Of a stretch of 64,000 nucleotides of DNA, positions 9,066-18,507 are shown one piece after another. The translations under genes were made by a program, and so were the position numbers. The notes under the pieces are model-generated. The model was not told the origin of the DNA, did no database searches, and saw nothing but the letters and a program-made list of their open reading frames with translations. The stretch's first letter is position 1. Every line of letters begins with the position of its first letter. The stretch is from DAOULT01 sp964646625 (lineage in GTDB: Bacteria > Chloroflexota > Anaerolineae > CAZYHC01): assembly GCA_964646625.1 (NCBI GenBank), contig CAZYHC010000021.1, positions 14,957-78,956 of the forward strand, given 5' to 3'.

Positions 9066-10607
9066 TTAAGGGAGGGCTGATCTCTGTATCTTGCCCGAGG
9101 TGGTCTTGGGTAGCTCGGTGCGGAACTCGACGATGGCGGGCACCATGAAATCTTCCAACCTCCTGGCACAAAAGCCAATAACCTCCCGCTCGCTCAACCG
9201 CGCCCCATTGTGAGGGACGATCACCGCCTTGATCGCCTGGCCCAGGATCGCATCGGGCACTCCGATCACCGCTGCTTCCAGGACCCCTTCCATGCTATAA
9301 AGGACGTTTTCCACCTCCCTGGGGTACACCTTCTCTCCCCGGCTTTTGATCAGGTCATCCCGACGGCCTTTGAAGTAAAGAAAGCCTTCCTCGTCCAGGG
9401 TGAAGAGATCGCCGGTGTAAAGCACTCTTTCGCCCGGATAAGGGCCGGGGCGATAGGTTCTCTCTGTCTCTTCCGGCATTTCCCAATAACCCTGCATCAC
9501 GTGTGAGCCTCTGACTACCAACTCTCCTATCTCCCCTGGCCTGACCCTTTCGCCTTTTTCGTTGATGATATAAACCTCGGTGTTGGGCATAGCTTTGCCC
9601 ACCGAGGTCGGCCGGCGGTCTATCTCCTCTGGGGGGAGATAGGATGCCCGCTTGCATTCCGCCAGGCCGTACATGGAGTAGATTTTGGTGTGGGGGAAGG
9701 TTTCCCGCAGTTGTCTGATATGGCTGACGGGCAAGGCCGCGCCTGTATTGGTGATGTAGCGCAGGGCGGAGAGGTCACGGGCTTTCAGGTCTTTGATCGA
9801 GAGCAGGCGAGCGAAAATGGTAGGCACCCCGGGGAAGCCGGTTACCCTCTCTTTTTCTAAGAGATTAACCACCGCGTAGGGATAAACGAAGCCCCTTTCC
9901 AGAATCAGCGTCGCTCCTGTCTGAAAGGCCATAAGCACCTGATACAGACCATAGTCAAAGGATAAAGGCAGGACGTTCAGGATGATGTCTGGAGGGACGT
10001 TTTCCAGATATTGGGTGATGGAGGTGGAAGCAGCAATCACGTTCAGGTGGGTGGACATCACCCCTTTGGGCCGGCCGGTGCTGCCGGAAGTGTAAACGAG
10101 GGCGGCCAGGTCCACGTCGATGCCGGTTCGGGGCGGCTGATGGTCAGGATAAGTGTCCAATATCTCTTCAAAGGATGGCCGGGAAGGCGGCAGCTCTTCA
10201 CCTTCCTCTTCCTCAACCGCCCCGCAAGTGATAACCAGTTCCAGCGAGAGCACTCTTCGGGAAATTTCGGAGAGCAGTTGAGCCTGGCGGGCCTGAGCGA
10301 CCAACGCTTTAGCCCGACAATCGTTCAGGATGTAAGCCAATTTATCTGCCTTGGTGCCGTGGTGGATGATCGAAAATACGGCCCCGGCCTTCAAGATAGC
10401 GAAGATAGCAATCACCACTTCCGGGCAGTTAGGCAGGAAGATCGCCACCCGGTCGCCTCTCTTCACTCCATTTTCGAGCAAGGCATGGGCCACCTTGTTA
10501 GCCACGCTTTCGAGCAGAGTGTAAGTCCACCTCTGTCCTTCAAAGACCAAAGCAACCTTATCTGGAAAGCGCCGGGCACTATTTGGCAGGAAATCGTTCA
10601 CTAACAT
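9066..10607 (-). CDS. Acyl-CoA/acyl-ACP ligase (AMP-forming)
   Basis: ANL-family adenylating enzyme, 513 residues, that activates a carboxylic acid with ATP and passes it to CoA or to a carrier protein. Motifs in order are the P-loop YTSGSTGRPKG, YSMYGLAE, YTGDLFTLDEEGFLYFKGR, a hinge region KSRGEKVYPREVEN, and the catalytic Lys in TTSGKIQR at the C terminus. The ATG at 10607 is favoured by GGGGG a few bases upstream; a GTG at 10619 is an alternative. It is the first gene of a cassette that also holds an acyl carrier protein, so loading that carrier is the natural inference. Its promoter has four 11-bp repeats (10731-10774). Confidence 0.92.
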   Translation of the reverse strand: MLVNDFLPNSARRFPDKVALVFEGQRWTYTLLESVANKVAHALLENGVKRGDRVAIFLPNCPEVVIAIFAILKAGAVFSIIHHGTKADKLAYILNDCRAKALVAQARQAQLLSEISRRVLSLELVITCGAVEEEEGEELPPSRPSFEEILDTYPDHQPPRTGIDVDLAALVYTSGSTGRPKGVMSTHLNVIAASTSITQYLENVPPDIILNVLPLSFDYGLYQVLMAFQTGATLILERGFVYPYAVVNLLEKERVTGFPGVPTIFARLLSIKDLKARDLSALRYITNTGAALPVSHIRQLRETFPHTKIYSMYGLAECKRASYLPPEEIDRRPTSVGKAMPNTEVYIINEKGERVRPGEIGELVVRGSHVMQGYWEMPEETERTYRPGPYPGERVLYTGDLFTLDEEGFLYFKGRRDDLIKSRGEKVYPREVENVLYSMEGVLEAAVIGVPDAILGQAIKAVIVPHNGARLSEREVIGFCARRLEDFMVPAIVEFRTELPKTTSGKIQRSALP

Positions 10608-10619
10608 CTTGGCCCCCAC

Positions 10620-10958
10620 GGAAAATTGTCGAGCACTTCTTTACCTCACCTTTCCTCAGATAGCCCCTCATAGGGCTTCGCAGCGGAAAAATCAATTTCT
10701 ACCCTACATATTCTATTTTACACTTTAAAGGTTAGAAAAAGATATAAAAAGGGTAAGAGAAAGATTAGAAATTCCTTATTAACGAGCTATTAAATTGGAT
10801 GGCGTATTTTTCACATCATGCTTTGAGAGTGGTACACGTACATGACGGCCAGGCTAGCGATTGGAAGGCAGCGATCGGTACGCAACCACGTGAACCAGAG
10901 CGTGGTGGGCACAACGGTGGCAGAGGGGCTGAAAGCCCTGAGAGAGCGGGCGGTCTCT
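10620..10958. other. Long intergenic region upstream of the AMP-ligase cassette
   Basis: This is the longest gene-free gap inside the polysaccharide locus. It holds the activator-type promoter described separately (10715-10774) and about 100 nt of leader with a small hairpin near 10662-10677 (AGCCC/GGGCT). The stretch 10786-10958 shows no feature I can support. Two short plus-strand frames there run into the antisense of the next gene and lack family similarity. Confidence 0.6.
10715..10774 (-). promoter_or_regulatory. Activator-dependent promoter: four 11-bp direct repeats plus -10
   Basis: On the plus strand four consecutive 11-mers begin at 10731, 10742, 10753 and 10764: GTTAGAAAAAG, ATATAAAAAGG, GTAAGAGAAAG, ATTAGAAATTC. 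Read on the coding (minus) strand the half-sites are TTCTAAC, TTTATAT, CTCTTAC and TTCTAAT. Exactly 10 nt after the nearest one lies TAAAAT (10715-10720), a -10 hexamer, with no -35 box. The layout matches that of three other promoters in the window. The predicted start is near 10708, about 100 nt before the ligase start codon. Confidence 0.75.
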
Positions 10959-12506
10959 TCAGGGAAAAAACTTTCGCCCCCCCAGCCTGATAATGATGAC
11001 CCCTCCTGTCAGAAGCAAGGCCGGGCCGAGCGCGATGGCTAACTCTAAAAGCTCATCGCTCTCGGTATACAATCCTGCGGGCAGGCCGGTAGTGCCCGAC
11101 AGCAGCGTGGGGTAAGGCGTGGCCGTTGGCCGGAGCCTGGGTGTAGGAGTGGGCGTTTGGGTAAGAGTGGGAGCAGGAGTGGAGGCGGGAGGGGGAGAAG
11201 ATGCAGACGTGGTTGAAGCTGGCGGGAGGCCATCAGGCTGGTTGCCGCTATACCATACCTCCCTAATCCCGTCTTCCCACGAATCCTCACGTGTGAACCA
11301 AACCGTGTGCAGCCGGTTATCCCGGCCTATTACAATTTTTGTATACTCAGGGTACAACCTGGCGCCAGAGTAAATTTTTTCAGCCTCAGACCAGCTTTTT
11401 CCCTCCCAGGTCAGGTGGTAAACGCCCAGTGGAGCCTCCTCCACGAGGTCCTCACGGCCTACCACGACCAGATGAATACGCCCTGCGCTGTCAGCCGCCA
11501 TATCATACATATCAAAATGCAGCCCTTGTTGGCCGGGGCGGGCCAATATTCCTGGAATCACCTGCGGCGGCAGCCAGGAGCGCCCCCCATCCGCCGACCA
11601 TTGATAGAAAAATTCCGGGCGCGAGGTCGCTCTCCAGACCAGCATCACCCCTCCGCGATCATCGCCGCCCACCGTAATCTGGGTCGGTGATTGAGGGTAG
11701 GTCAGATAAATGGCGGGCTCCCAGGTCTCACCGCCGTCCGTAGAGAAGGTATAACCACTGTAGAGAGGATTGCCGTCCCCGGTCAGGCGGTCCCACCCTT
11801 CGTCCCAGGCCACGTGTATCGTGTCGTGGCCGTCGATTTCCATCTGGGGGTGGCTGGAGCCCGTGGCCGGGGAGCGAAAGAGGTTGAGGGGGTAGGACCA
11901 GGTCTGGCCGCCATCTGGGGAACGGCGGTAGAAAATATCCGAATAACAGGACTGGAGTTCCATCCCGCCAGCGCATACGATATCGTCATATATCACGTGG
12001 ATCGTGCCTTTAGAATCCACGGCTATATCTCCCATGTAGCCGTTTCCCTGATTGAGACGGTGGGGCGCAGACCACGAGGAGGCTGCCCTAGCTTTTACGG
12101 CGGGGGCTTTCTGGTAACTCATACTTAGCACGTTGACCGCAGAGCCGCCAAAGAGCATGTGCAGATTCCCGTCCCGATCCGCTGCAATAGCGTTGCGGAT
12201 GATATCCTCAGAAGGAGGGACAATGTCGCTCGGTTCCGACCAGGTTTGCCCATTGTACATGCTGTAGTAGACCTGTTCCAGGTGCCCCCTCGTCACGGCC
12301 GTAGTCTCACACCAGACCACGTGCACATTTCCCAGGCTATCTACTGCCAGATCAGGGAACCAAGAGCCATTAGAGGTATGCGATATGTTAACCGGCTCGC
12401 TCCACGTTCCCGTCTGAGCAAATCCAGCAGGAGCAGAGGTAAGCAGTAAAAAGGCCAGACATAAGCAGTACAGTATGGTTTTGCCCACGCACTTGCAGGA
12501 TATCAT
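10959..12506 (-). CDS. Secreted Asp-box (BNR/sialidase-fold) protein with Thr-Pro stalk and C-terminal anchor
   Basis: Exported surface protein, 515 residues. A signal peptide (hydrophobic LAFLLLTSAPAGFA ending about residue 30) is followed by a beta-propeller with at least three Asp boxes: SPDGGQTW, STDGGETW and SADGGRSW. A Thr-Pro linker and a C-terminal hydrophobic segment (LELAIALGPALLLTGGVIII, then RLGGRK) follow, so it is probably held in the membrane by its C terminus. Sialidase catalytic arginines and the nucleophile tyrosine cannot be assigned with confidence, so a binding or structural role is as likely as hydrolysis. The start overlaps the stop of the upstream membrane gene by 4 bp (ATGA). 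Confidence 0.85.
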   Translation of the reverse strand: MISCKCVGKTILYCLCLAFLLLTSAPAGFAQTGTWSEPVNISHTSNGSWFPDLAVDSLGNVHVVWCETTAVTRGHLEQVYYSMYNGQTWSEPSDIVPPSEDIIRNAIAADRDGNLHMLFGGSAVNVLSMSYQKAPAVKARAASSWSAPHRLNQGNGYMGDIAVDSKGTIHVIYDDIVCAGGMELQSCYSDIFYRRSPDGGQTWSYPLNLFRSPATGSSHPQMEIDGHDTIHVAWDEGWDRLTGDGNPLYSGYTFSTDGGETWEPAIYLTYPQSPTQITVGGDDRGGVMLVWRATSRPEFFYQWSADGGRSWLPPQVIPGILARPGQQGLHFDMYDMAADSAGRIHLVVVGREDLVEEAPLGVYHLTWEGKSWSEAEKIYSGARLYPEYTKIVIGRDNRLHTVWFTREDSWEDGIREVWYSGNQPDGLPPASTTSASSPPPASTPAPTLTQTPTPTPRLRPTATPYPTLLSGTTGLPAGLYTESDELLELAIALGPALLLTGGVIIIRLGGRKFFP

Positions 12507-14212
12507 ATACCCTCGTCTGCAACCATAGATGATAACTTATCTGAATGTATTCTATACACCGCCGTTTGGGAATTGGAGAAAACTTCTTCTAAATACGAAG
12601 CCCTACCTGGATTATACGGCCCCAGTTCCCGTTCTGGTTCCCCAAAGAATACGTAATCGATATCGTGTTCCCGAAGGAGATGTAACCTGAAATTTTCATC
12701 CGTTTTTACATCAAAAAATTTCTCTACCGTGTCTTTCTTGCCGAGAAAATCAAGCGTGTGGGCCCAGTGGGCCAGAAAAGCCCTGCTATCGGTCAGAGCC
12801 GGGATGTATCGACCGATGGTCAAAGAGCTGAAGACAACATCATCAGGTTGTGCGTTGCTTTCCAGCCAGTGGATAGCTTCGAACTCGTCCCTGGACAAAT
12901 AATAAGGGTAGTGGTGCCGGTTCAAGTCTACGAAGCGCCAGGCGAACAGGTAGAGGTTAGCAGGTATCACCGCCAGCATAAAAATCGCTACCAGCCCATT
13001 CCGAAAGTATTTCCCATGCCAGGCTCCTCCCTCACGGCGCTTCCCCCCAAGAAGCTGGAAAAGACCGCCGGTCGCCAAGATACCTATAGGCACCTGCCAG
13101 CTATTGAGCATGTGAATCTGGAAGTTGGCGGGTACGTAGGTGATGGCCCAGCCAGCCACGAACCAGACCCCGACGAAGAGCCCTGCTTCGCCGGGCAGAG
13201 GGCCCGGTGAGTCCACACCGCGGCCCGCGTTCCAAAGCCACAGGAGTATGGTTACAAGCGCCGCGATGAAAGGCAACCCTAGTAAGATGACCATGTGCTG
13301 CGGAGGAGGGGTGAAGACCCAGGCGTTAACGAACTGAGCCAACACCTCCCTCCAGGTCGGGCTGAGACGGGTGAGCAACACGGCATAGAGGGCCGGAGGC
13401 CACGAGAGCAACCCGACGACAGCCATACTTTTTATCCAGCAGGTCGGCAGTCGCCGGTCGCGTAGCAGGCGGGCCCCGATGTACGCGGCCGGAACCCCCC
13501 ACACGATCAGCAGATCGTAGCCATGCTGCCAGCCCAAAAAATGCGCTACCAGCCCGGCGTAAATAGCATAGCGAAGCTGTCCGCGCCACGACCCAACTAT
13601 CAACAGCCAGAAGACGAGCAGGATCAAGCCTGCCGCCTCGATAAAGTGCGGATAGGCCATCAGGCATAGAAAAGAGTTCCCCTCGGCGACATATACGTCC
13701 AGCGGATAGGGCACATCTTGCAGCCCCAAGATGTATTTCAGCACCACCAGCACCCACCCGAACCCTGAAGCCAGCGCAATCGCCAGAAAAGCCACGCGCC
13801 TCCGCCGCACGTCGGGGAAGCTCAAAGCAACGAAGAGATAGAGCAACACCAGGAAGAACGCCCCGGCCAGCCAGCGGAAAATCTGATATACCAGGGCGTA
13901 ATGCAGGCCGGTATAACGTCCAAACCGCCCTAAAGTCCACCACAGCAGGTTGAAGAAGATAGGAGGATTGGATTCCGGCGTGAGCCTGTTCGGGATCAGG
14001 AAGGCGGTCTGGAAACCCCTGTACCAGGCCAGGTATTGAGCATGGTCAGACACGTTCAGGATAAAGCCCATGAATTGTTTTTCGGGCGGCGTGGTAAGAG
14101 CAGCAAAAGCGTAGGGCAGTGAAGTCAACACCAGCACCGCGATTATGAACAACCCCACGAAACGCCATTCGCTTCTTTCCATTCTCAGTGTTTCGGTTCT
14201 CAATGATTGCAC
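12503..14212 (-). CDS. Multi-pass membrane protein, GT-C glycosyltransferase-like
   Basis: About 569 residues with roughly ten to twelve membrane helices and a soluble C-terminal part from about residue 430 (contains WLESNAQPDDVVFSS and ERELGPYNPGRASYLEEVFS). This layout is typical of GT-C enzymes that use polyprenyl-linked sugars outside the membrane. A candidate early-loop acidic residue lies in NVSDHAQYLAWYRGF. A GTG at 14212 is chosen as start because AAGGAGG lies about eight bases upstream; the ATG at 14260 lacks a ribosome site and overlaps the previous gene. No close family is recognised, so donor and acceptor are unknown. Confidence 0.72.
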   Translation of the reverse strand: MQSLRTETLRMERSEWRFVGLFIIAVLVLTSLPYAFAALTTPPEKQFMGFILNVSDHAQYLAWYRGFQTAFLIPNRLTPESNPPIFFNLLWWTLGRFGRYTGLHYALVYQIFRWLAGAFFLVLLYLFVALSFPDVRRRRVAFLAIALASGFGWVLVVLKYILGLQDVPYPLDVYVAEGNSFLCLMAYPHFIEAAGLILLVFWLLIVGSWRGQLRYAIYAGLVAHFLGWQHGYDLLIVWGVPAAYIGARLLRDRRLPTCWIKSMAVVGLLSWPPALYAVLLTRLSPTWREVLAQFVNAWVFTPPPQHMVILLGLPFIAALVTILLWLWNAGRGVDSPGPLPGEAGLFVGVWFVAGWAITYVPANFQIHMLNSWQVPIGILATGGLFQLLGGKRREGGAWHGKYFRNGLVAIFMLAVIPANLYLFAWRFVDLNRHHYPYYLSRDEFEAIHWLESNAQPDDVVFSSLTIGRYIPALTDSRAFLAHWAHTLDFLGKKDTVEKFFDVKTDENFRLHLLREHDIDYVFFGEPERELGPYNPGRASYLEEVFSNSQTAVYRIHSDKLSSMVADEGI

Positions 14213-14225
14213 GACTTTCCCTCCT

Positions 14226-15770
14226 TCACTTAACCTGTTTCTTACTTTGCTTTTCCGCATAGCGGGGGGAGATGTCGAGCGAGTTCCGGCTGAGCCGGAC
14301 GTATTGGCTCTCGTCCCACCTTAAATATCTAAGGGCCTTTCCCTCGGGCAGGGGTAATACTTGCAGGTATGGGCCAGCCTGAAGCTGCGGCAGCACCGAA
14401 TCGTCGAAGAGAACGAGGGTATGCACGTGCTCCGGCAGGGCCAGGGTTGCCTCGTCAAGCTGGTGCGAAAGGGGCGTAAGCTGGAAATCCCGCAGGTAGA
14501 AATCCGGCAGACGGAAATTACGTGACCCGGCGAGCACCACCGTCTCCCCAGGCTGGAAAGCCCTGCGAATGGCTTCCAGGCGGCAAGTTACATCGGCGTC
14601 ATACTCCCTGATGGTGGTCCAGGTCGGGGTGCTGAAAATCGAGCGAGGGTCATCAAACAGGCGCGGCGGGCCAAACCAGAAAAACGCACCGTTGCCCACG
14701 ACCACCAAAAGGATCGCGGCCCTCCAGGTACGTGCCCCGCCATTCGCCCGACGTCTGGTCACCATAGCGATAGCCAGCCCGGCAATGATGACGAAGGCGG
14801 GCATGATGGTAAAGGTATGGCCGGGTTGCCTGAGGTGAATGAAGACGAAATATACCGCCGCCGGAGCAATCCAGAGGGCAAGCGTCTGTGCTCTCCGATC
14901 GGTCAGCAGGATGCGCGGCAGGCGCTCCAAATCGTGCCGATGCCGGTATAGGGCATATAGCCCCGGCACAAAACCTGCCCCGACACAAAACACGGTAAAC
15001 ACCCCCAGGCGAGCCGTATTGACGGCCACACTCGTCAGCCTGCTCGATTCCTCCAGGTGGCTGCTGCGCCACCAGCCCATCACTTCCCAATATGCAACTG
15101 GCCCGCCGGATAACACGATCATGGGGATGGCCCAGAGCGCCACCCCCCCGGCCATTACGGCCAACGCCAGGGCTATTTTGCGCCCCGGAAACCGGCGCGC
15201 CGAGATAGCCCAGAGCGGGAACAGGAAAACAGGGGTGTTCGGCCTTACTCCACCAGCGAGCCCTAAAAGCAGCGCAGAGGCGAAGAGCACTTTTTCGTTT
15301 CCGGCCTGCTGTCTGAAGCATAAAAAGACCAACGCCGCCACCAGGCAAGCCTCGGGCATATACGAAAGTGCCACTTCCCCGTGAAACCAGATGAGCGGGC
15401 TGCTCAACAACAGTAGAGCCGCGTTCAGGCCCGTCCTCTTTCCAAACCAATGCCTGCCCAGCAGGAAGATCAAAGCCGCGGCCAATCCACTGGAGAGGAC
15501 GCTGAGCCAGACCAGGCTGGCGTTGGGGTCGGGCAGGCACCAGTTGATGCACTTAGCAGCCCACAGGTAAATGACAAACGTCCCCGGGGGATGGGGTTGA
15601 TGCAGCCGCACGTCAAAATGCTCCAGCGCCAGAGCGAAATTGACCGAATCCCAATGGTGCAGTATCCTGCTTCGGAAAGGGATTCGACTCACGATGCCCA
15701 CCACAAATAGAATGGCAGCCAGGCCCCAGGGGTCAAGGCGGGAACGCAGCGAGTGAACCTTATTAAGCAT
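14226..15770 (-). CDS. Multi-pass membrane glycosyltransferase, PMT/ArnT-like (GT-C)
   Basis: Integral membrane protein, 514 residues, with about eleven helices. The first extracytoplasmic loop carries HHWDSVNFALALEHFDV and HQPHPPGTF, where an aspartate near a conserved histidine/proline run is typical of polyprenyl-phosphate-sugar-dependent transferases. The ATG at 15770 overlaps the upstream stop by 8 bp and has GGAG about ten bases before it; the frame is open for 36 more codons upstream, but these lie inside the previous gene. It is one of several GT-C-type genes in tandem. Confidence 0.75.
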   Translation of the reverse strand: MLNKVHSLRSRLDPWGLAAILFVVGIVSRIPFRSRILHHWDSVNFALALEHFDVRLHQPHPPGTFVIYLWAAKCINWCLPDPNASLVWLSVLSSGLAAALIFLLGRHWFGKRTGLNAALLLLSSPLIWFHGEVALSYMPEACLVAALVFLCFRQQAGNEKVLFASALLLGLAGGVRPNTPVFLFPLWAISARRFPGRKIALALAVMAGGVALWAIPMIVLSGGPVAYWEVMGWWRSSHLEESSRLTSVAVNTARLGVFTVFCVGAGFVPGLYALYRHRHDLERLPRILLTDRRAQTLALWIAPAAVYFVFIHLRQPGHTFTIMPAFVIIAGLAIAMVTRRRANGGARTWRAAILLVVVGNGAFFWFGPPRLFDDPRSIFSTPTWTTIREYDADVTCRLEAIRRAFQPGETVVLAGSRNFRLPDFYLRDFQLTPLSHQLDEATLALPEHVHTLVLFDDSVLPQLQAGPYLQVLPLPEGKALRYLRWDESQYVRLSRNSLDISPRYAEKQSKKQVK

Positions 15771-17292
15771 CGTCAAGTGACTCCTTCTGTAGCCTGCCGA
15801 AGCCGGCCAGGGGCTTACTGAACGCAGCCTGGGCCAGGGGTTTGTTCCCCGGCCAGGCGCAGGCCCACAGTAAAGCAATAATTACCAGCCCGCCCGCCAG
15901 CGGCACGAGGCTCCAAAATGAGCGCAATCCCAGGCTCATCCCCAGGTTGCGGGCAATATCCCCTGAAGCAAATCTGGGGATCGAGTAGTTGAATAACGGG
16001 TTTGGAGTCCAGTCTGGAAAGCTTTGTCCTCCAATAGACTCAATCCATACGCAAGCTACGGACCATAGCGTCAGTCCGCCAACGACTAATTGCCCTATCC
16101 TGCGCCCGGTCAAAACCGGCCAGGCTATGCCTAGCCCCACAGCCATAAAGGGCAACATCGGCAACAAATATCGAGGCCCTACGGCGAAGCCCCCTTCCCA
16201 CATGATCGACGAGCCGTTAAACAGCAGGAAGCTGATAATCGCCCAGGCACATACAGCCCATTCGGTCAGATAGATACGACGGTGCCGCCAGAGGCCAAAG
16301 CCTGCCACCGCAGGCAATAGCACCGGCGAGAGGTAGAACAAACCGCGAAAGGAGCCAAAAGTAATACCCCAGAGAGCGTCCGGCCGGGGATAGGTGAGGC
16401 TGAGGAAGCCGGTATGGTGCTTCTCCACGTAGAGCGTGGAATAGAGGTATCCCGTCGTCAAAAGCTTTCCGTAAATCGCCCAATTGTATGCCCCTTGCAG
16501 CACTGCCGGTAGCAGAGCCCCGACCGCAATCCATAGTACAGTCCGCATTGACCGCACCGACCACAGCGCATACAGAGCCAGAGCCCCCGCCATCAATATG
16601 GCGGGATATTCCGTGATCACCGCCCAGCCCAGCAGTAACCCCACCACCCCCAGCTTCCAGGGCGAGGGGCACGCCCCACCCACCTGAAAGATCAGGTAGA
16701 AGGCCAGGAACAACAAAAAGGCGACCAGTTGGTGGCTGAAAAAGTTTCCGGTATAGGGGAAGGCCGGGGTAGCCAGGCCATATACCAGGGCCGTGAGCAG
16801 GCGAGGGCCCTCCTCCTCCACGAAAAAGCCCAGAAAGCGATACAAAATTACCCCCAGCAACGCCGAAGGCACGGATACGGTGAAGAAAGTCACGAAGTAG
16901 AGTGCCAGGGCAAAGTATACCTTCTGTGGCAACAGCCCCGTCCCGTCCTGGCGCAACGTGGCGGCCAATGCTTCACCCTGGGTCAGTTTTTCTGTCAACC
17001 GGGTTACCGCCGGGATAGCGGCCATCGTCCTGAATACGGCGTAGAAAGGGACGGCCAGGAACGATAAGCCGGGAGCCTTATCACTGTAGTAGTGGCCCTC
17101 GTAGCAGGCGTAGTCGCCAGTGTTCTGGTAGTATTCGTCAATGTCCAGTCTCCCCTGGTCAACTATAGCCATCACCAGGTCAAGCCGGGAGTTCTGGCTC
17201 CAACTGGCCCAGCGCGGGAAGAAGTAGCCATAGCAAGTCAACAGCACCAGGAAGATACATATCTCGTGTCGGTATCGCTTCAGCCAGTCCAT
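15763..17292 (-). CDS. Multi-pass membrane glycosyltransferase-like protein (GT-C)
   Basis: 509-residue membrane protein with about eleven helices. The first large loop contains RLDLVMAIVDQGRLDIDEYY and YYSDKAPGLSFLAVPFY, a pattern common in uncharacterised GT39-related proteins of environmental bacteria. ATG 17292 is chosen because GAGAGG lies seven bases before it; the first ATG at 17307 would place that ribosome site inside the gene. It follows the GT4 stop by 11 bp. The sugar and acceptor cannot be predicted. Confidence 0.75.
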   Translation of the reverse strand: MDWLKRYRHEICIFLVLLTCYGYFFPRWASWSQNSRLDLVMAIVDQGRLDIDEYYQNTGDYACYEGHYYSDKAPGLSFLAVPFYAVFRTMAAIPAVTRLTEKLTQGEALAATLRQDGTGLLPQKVYFALALYFVTFFTVSVPSALLGVILYRFLGFFVEEEGPRLLTALVYGLATPAFPYTGNFFSHQLVAFLLFLAFYLIFQVGGACPSPWKLGVVGLLLGWAVITEYPAILMAGALALYALWSVRSMRTVLWIAVGALLPAVLQGAYNWAIYGKLLTTGYLYSTLYVEKHHTGFLSLTYPRPDALWGITFGSFRGLFYLSPVLLPAVAGFGLWRHRRIYLTEWAVCAWAIISFLLFNGSSIMWEGGFAVGPRYLLPMLPFMAVGLGIAWPVLTGRRIGQLVVGGLTLWSVACVWIESIGGQSFPDWTPNPLFNYSIPRFASGDIARNLGMSLGLRSFWSLVPLAGGLVIIALLWACAWPGNKPLAQAAFSKPLAGFGRLQKESLDDA

Positions 17293-17303
17293 GTCACAGC
17301 CTC

Positions 17304-18503
17304 TCACTTATTATGTAAAGCTCGTAGATAAACAGCCTCCAACGGCTTGCAGGCCGTTCGGTAGTCATATTTCTCCACGACCACCTGACGGCCATTGGCT
17401 ATCAATCGTGCCGCGCGCTGCTCGTCGCTCAACAAGCGGAGCACCTCGGCGGCGAATGTGGCCGCTTCGTCTGCCACCAGGATATCCTTGCCAGGCCTCA
17501 CCTCAATCCCTTCACAGCCCAACGTGGTGGAAACGATGGGGATGCCCCGCGCCCAGTTTTGCAGAATCTTCACCCGCATCCCGGAGCCAGCCCGCACCGG
17601 CACGACCACCAGGGCCGCCCGTTGAAAATAAGAGGTGGGATCAGCCACGTAGCCGGCGACGTTGATGCCCATGCCATTTCCATCCAGGGCAACTATCTCC
17701 GGGGGAGGATCCTTCCCCACCACGTCGAACTGCACCCCGGGCCGTTGGGCACGAATGAGGGGAAACACTTCACGGGCAAACCACAACACGGCGTCAACGT
17801 TAGGCGGCCAATACATGGTGCCAATATGGAGGATGTGCCTGGCCTGCGGTCGCCGGGCCACCGGCCGCGCCTCATCCGTATCGATAGCGATGGGGATGAC
17901 CTGGACGTCCAGCCTTTGCCCGGCAGCCTCTTCCAGCGTCGCCCGGTCCTCATCGCTGACAGCCAGCACGGCGTCGAACTGGCGGCAGATACGGCCCTCA
18001 TATTCCTTCAACAGCTTCCATTCCCGCTCGAAAATCCACCTCCTGGGCCCGGCAGGCATGGTCTCCCCCAGCCGTTTGTAGAGCATCCAGAGAGCGTTAT
18101 GGGCGTCGAGTATCTTGAAGGGGCCGGGCACGCGTGCCGCGTATTGGGCCATGTTGAGTTGGTCGGCGTGGGCCACCTCAAAGTGCGTTTCGGCAGCCAG
18201 GCGCGCTATCAGGTGATGCATCGCCGCCCGCTGGTCGCGGAGCATTATAAACGGCTGGCCGCTTAGAAAGCTACGCCCCATGTACCACAGGTCACGCCAG
18301 ACGCCTCTCCTCATGGGCACAGTATGGATGGCCCGGCAGTAGCGCCGTAGATGGGCCACCTCATCGGCCTGATCGCCGCGCACAAAAGAGACCAGCGTTA
18401 CCTCGTGGCCCCAAGCCAGGTACTTGAGCACGTTATAGGTTTTGATCTTGGGGCCACTATCCGGCGGATAAGGAAGCACCTGGGTCAACAGCAGGACGTT
18501 CAT
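17304..18503 (-). CDS. GT4 family glycosyltransferase (Stp1-like)
   Basis: GT-B fold transferase, 399 residues. Family marks are LPYPPDSGPKIKTYNVLKYL near the N terminus, GKDPPPEIVALDG in the second domain and KILQNWARGIPIVSTTLGCEGIEV, where the usual E-x7-E first glutamate is replaced by asparagine (LQNWARGIP). It closely parallels the GT4 genes at 4451 and 22313, which suggests duplication within the locus. It lies 4 bp downstream of a GT2 gene and 11 bp ahead of a GT-C gene in the same operon. Confidence 0.88.
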   Translation of the reverse strand: MNVLLLTQVLPYPPDSGPKIKTYNVLKYLAWGHEVTLVSFVRGDQADEVAHLRRYCRAIHTVPMRRGVWRDLWYMGRSFLSGQPFIMLRDQRAAMHHLIARLAAETHFEVAHADQLNMAQYAARVPGPFKILDAHNALWMLYKRLGETMPAGPRRWIFEREWKLLKEYEGRICRQFDAVLAVSDEDRATLEEAAGQRLDVQVIPIAIDTDEARPVARRPQARHILHIGTMYWPPNVDAVLWFAREVFPLIRAQRPGVQFDVVGKDPPPEIVALDGNGMGINVAGYVADPTSYFQRAALVVVPVRAGSGMRVKILQNWARGIPIVSTTLGCEGIEVRPGKDILVADEAATFAAEVLRLLSDEQRAARLIANGRQVVVEKYDYRTACKPLEAVYLRALHNK

Positions 18504-18507
18504 CGCT

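Noticed and set aside
10731..10774. CRISPR or minisatellite reading of the 11-bp repeats
   Set aside because: Units are too short and degenerate, no spacers exist, and the fixed distance to a -10 box argues for an operator.
10799..11042. Two short plus-strand frames in the 10.8-11.0 kb gap
   Set aside because: They run into the antisense of the Asp-box gene, have no ribosome site and no recognisable family.
10959..11080. Sortase or exosortase sorting signal at the C terminus of the Asp-box protein
   Set aside because: A hydrophobic helix and basic tail exist, but no LPxTG or PEP motif, and no sortase/exosortase gene is in the window.
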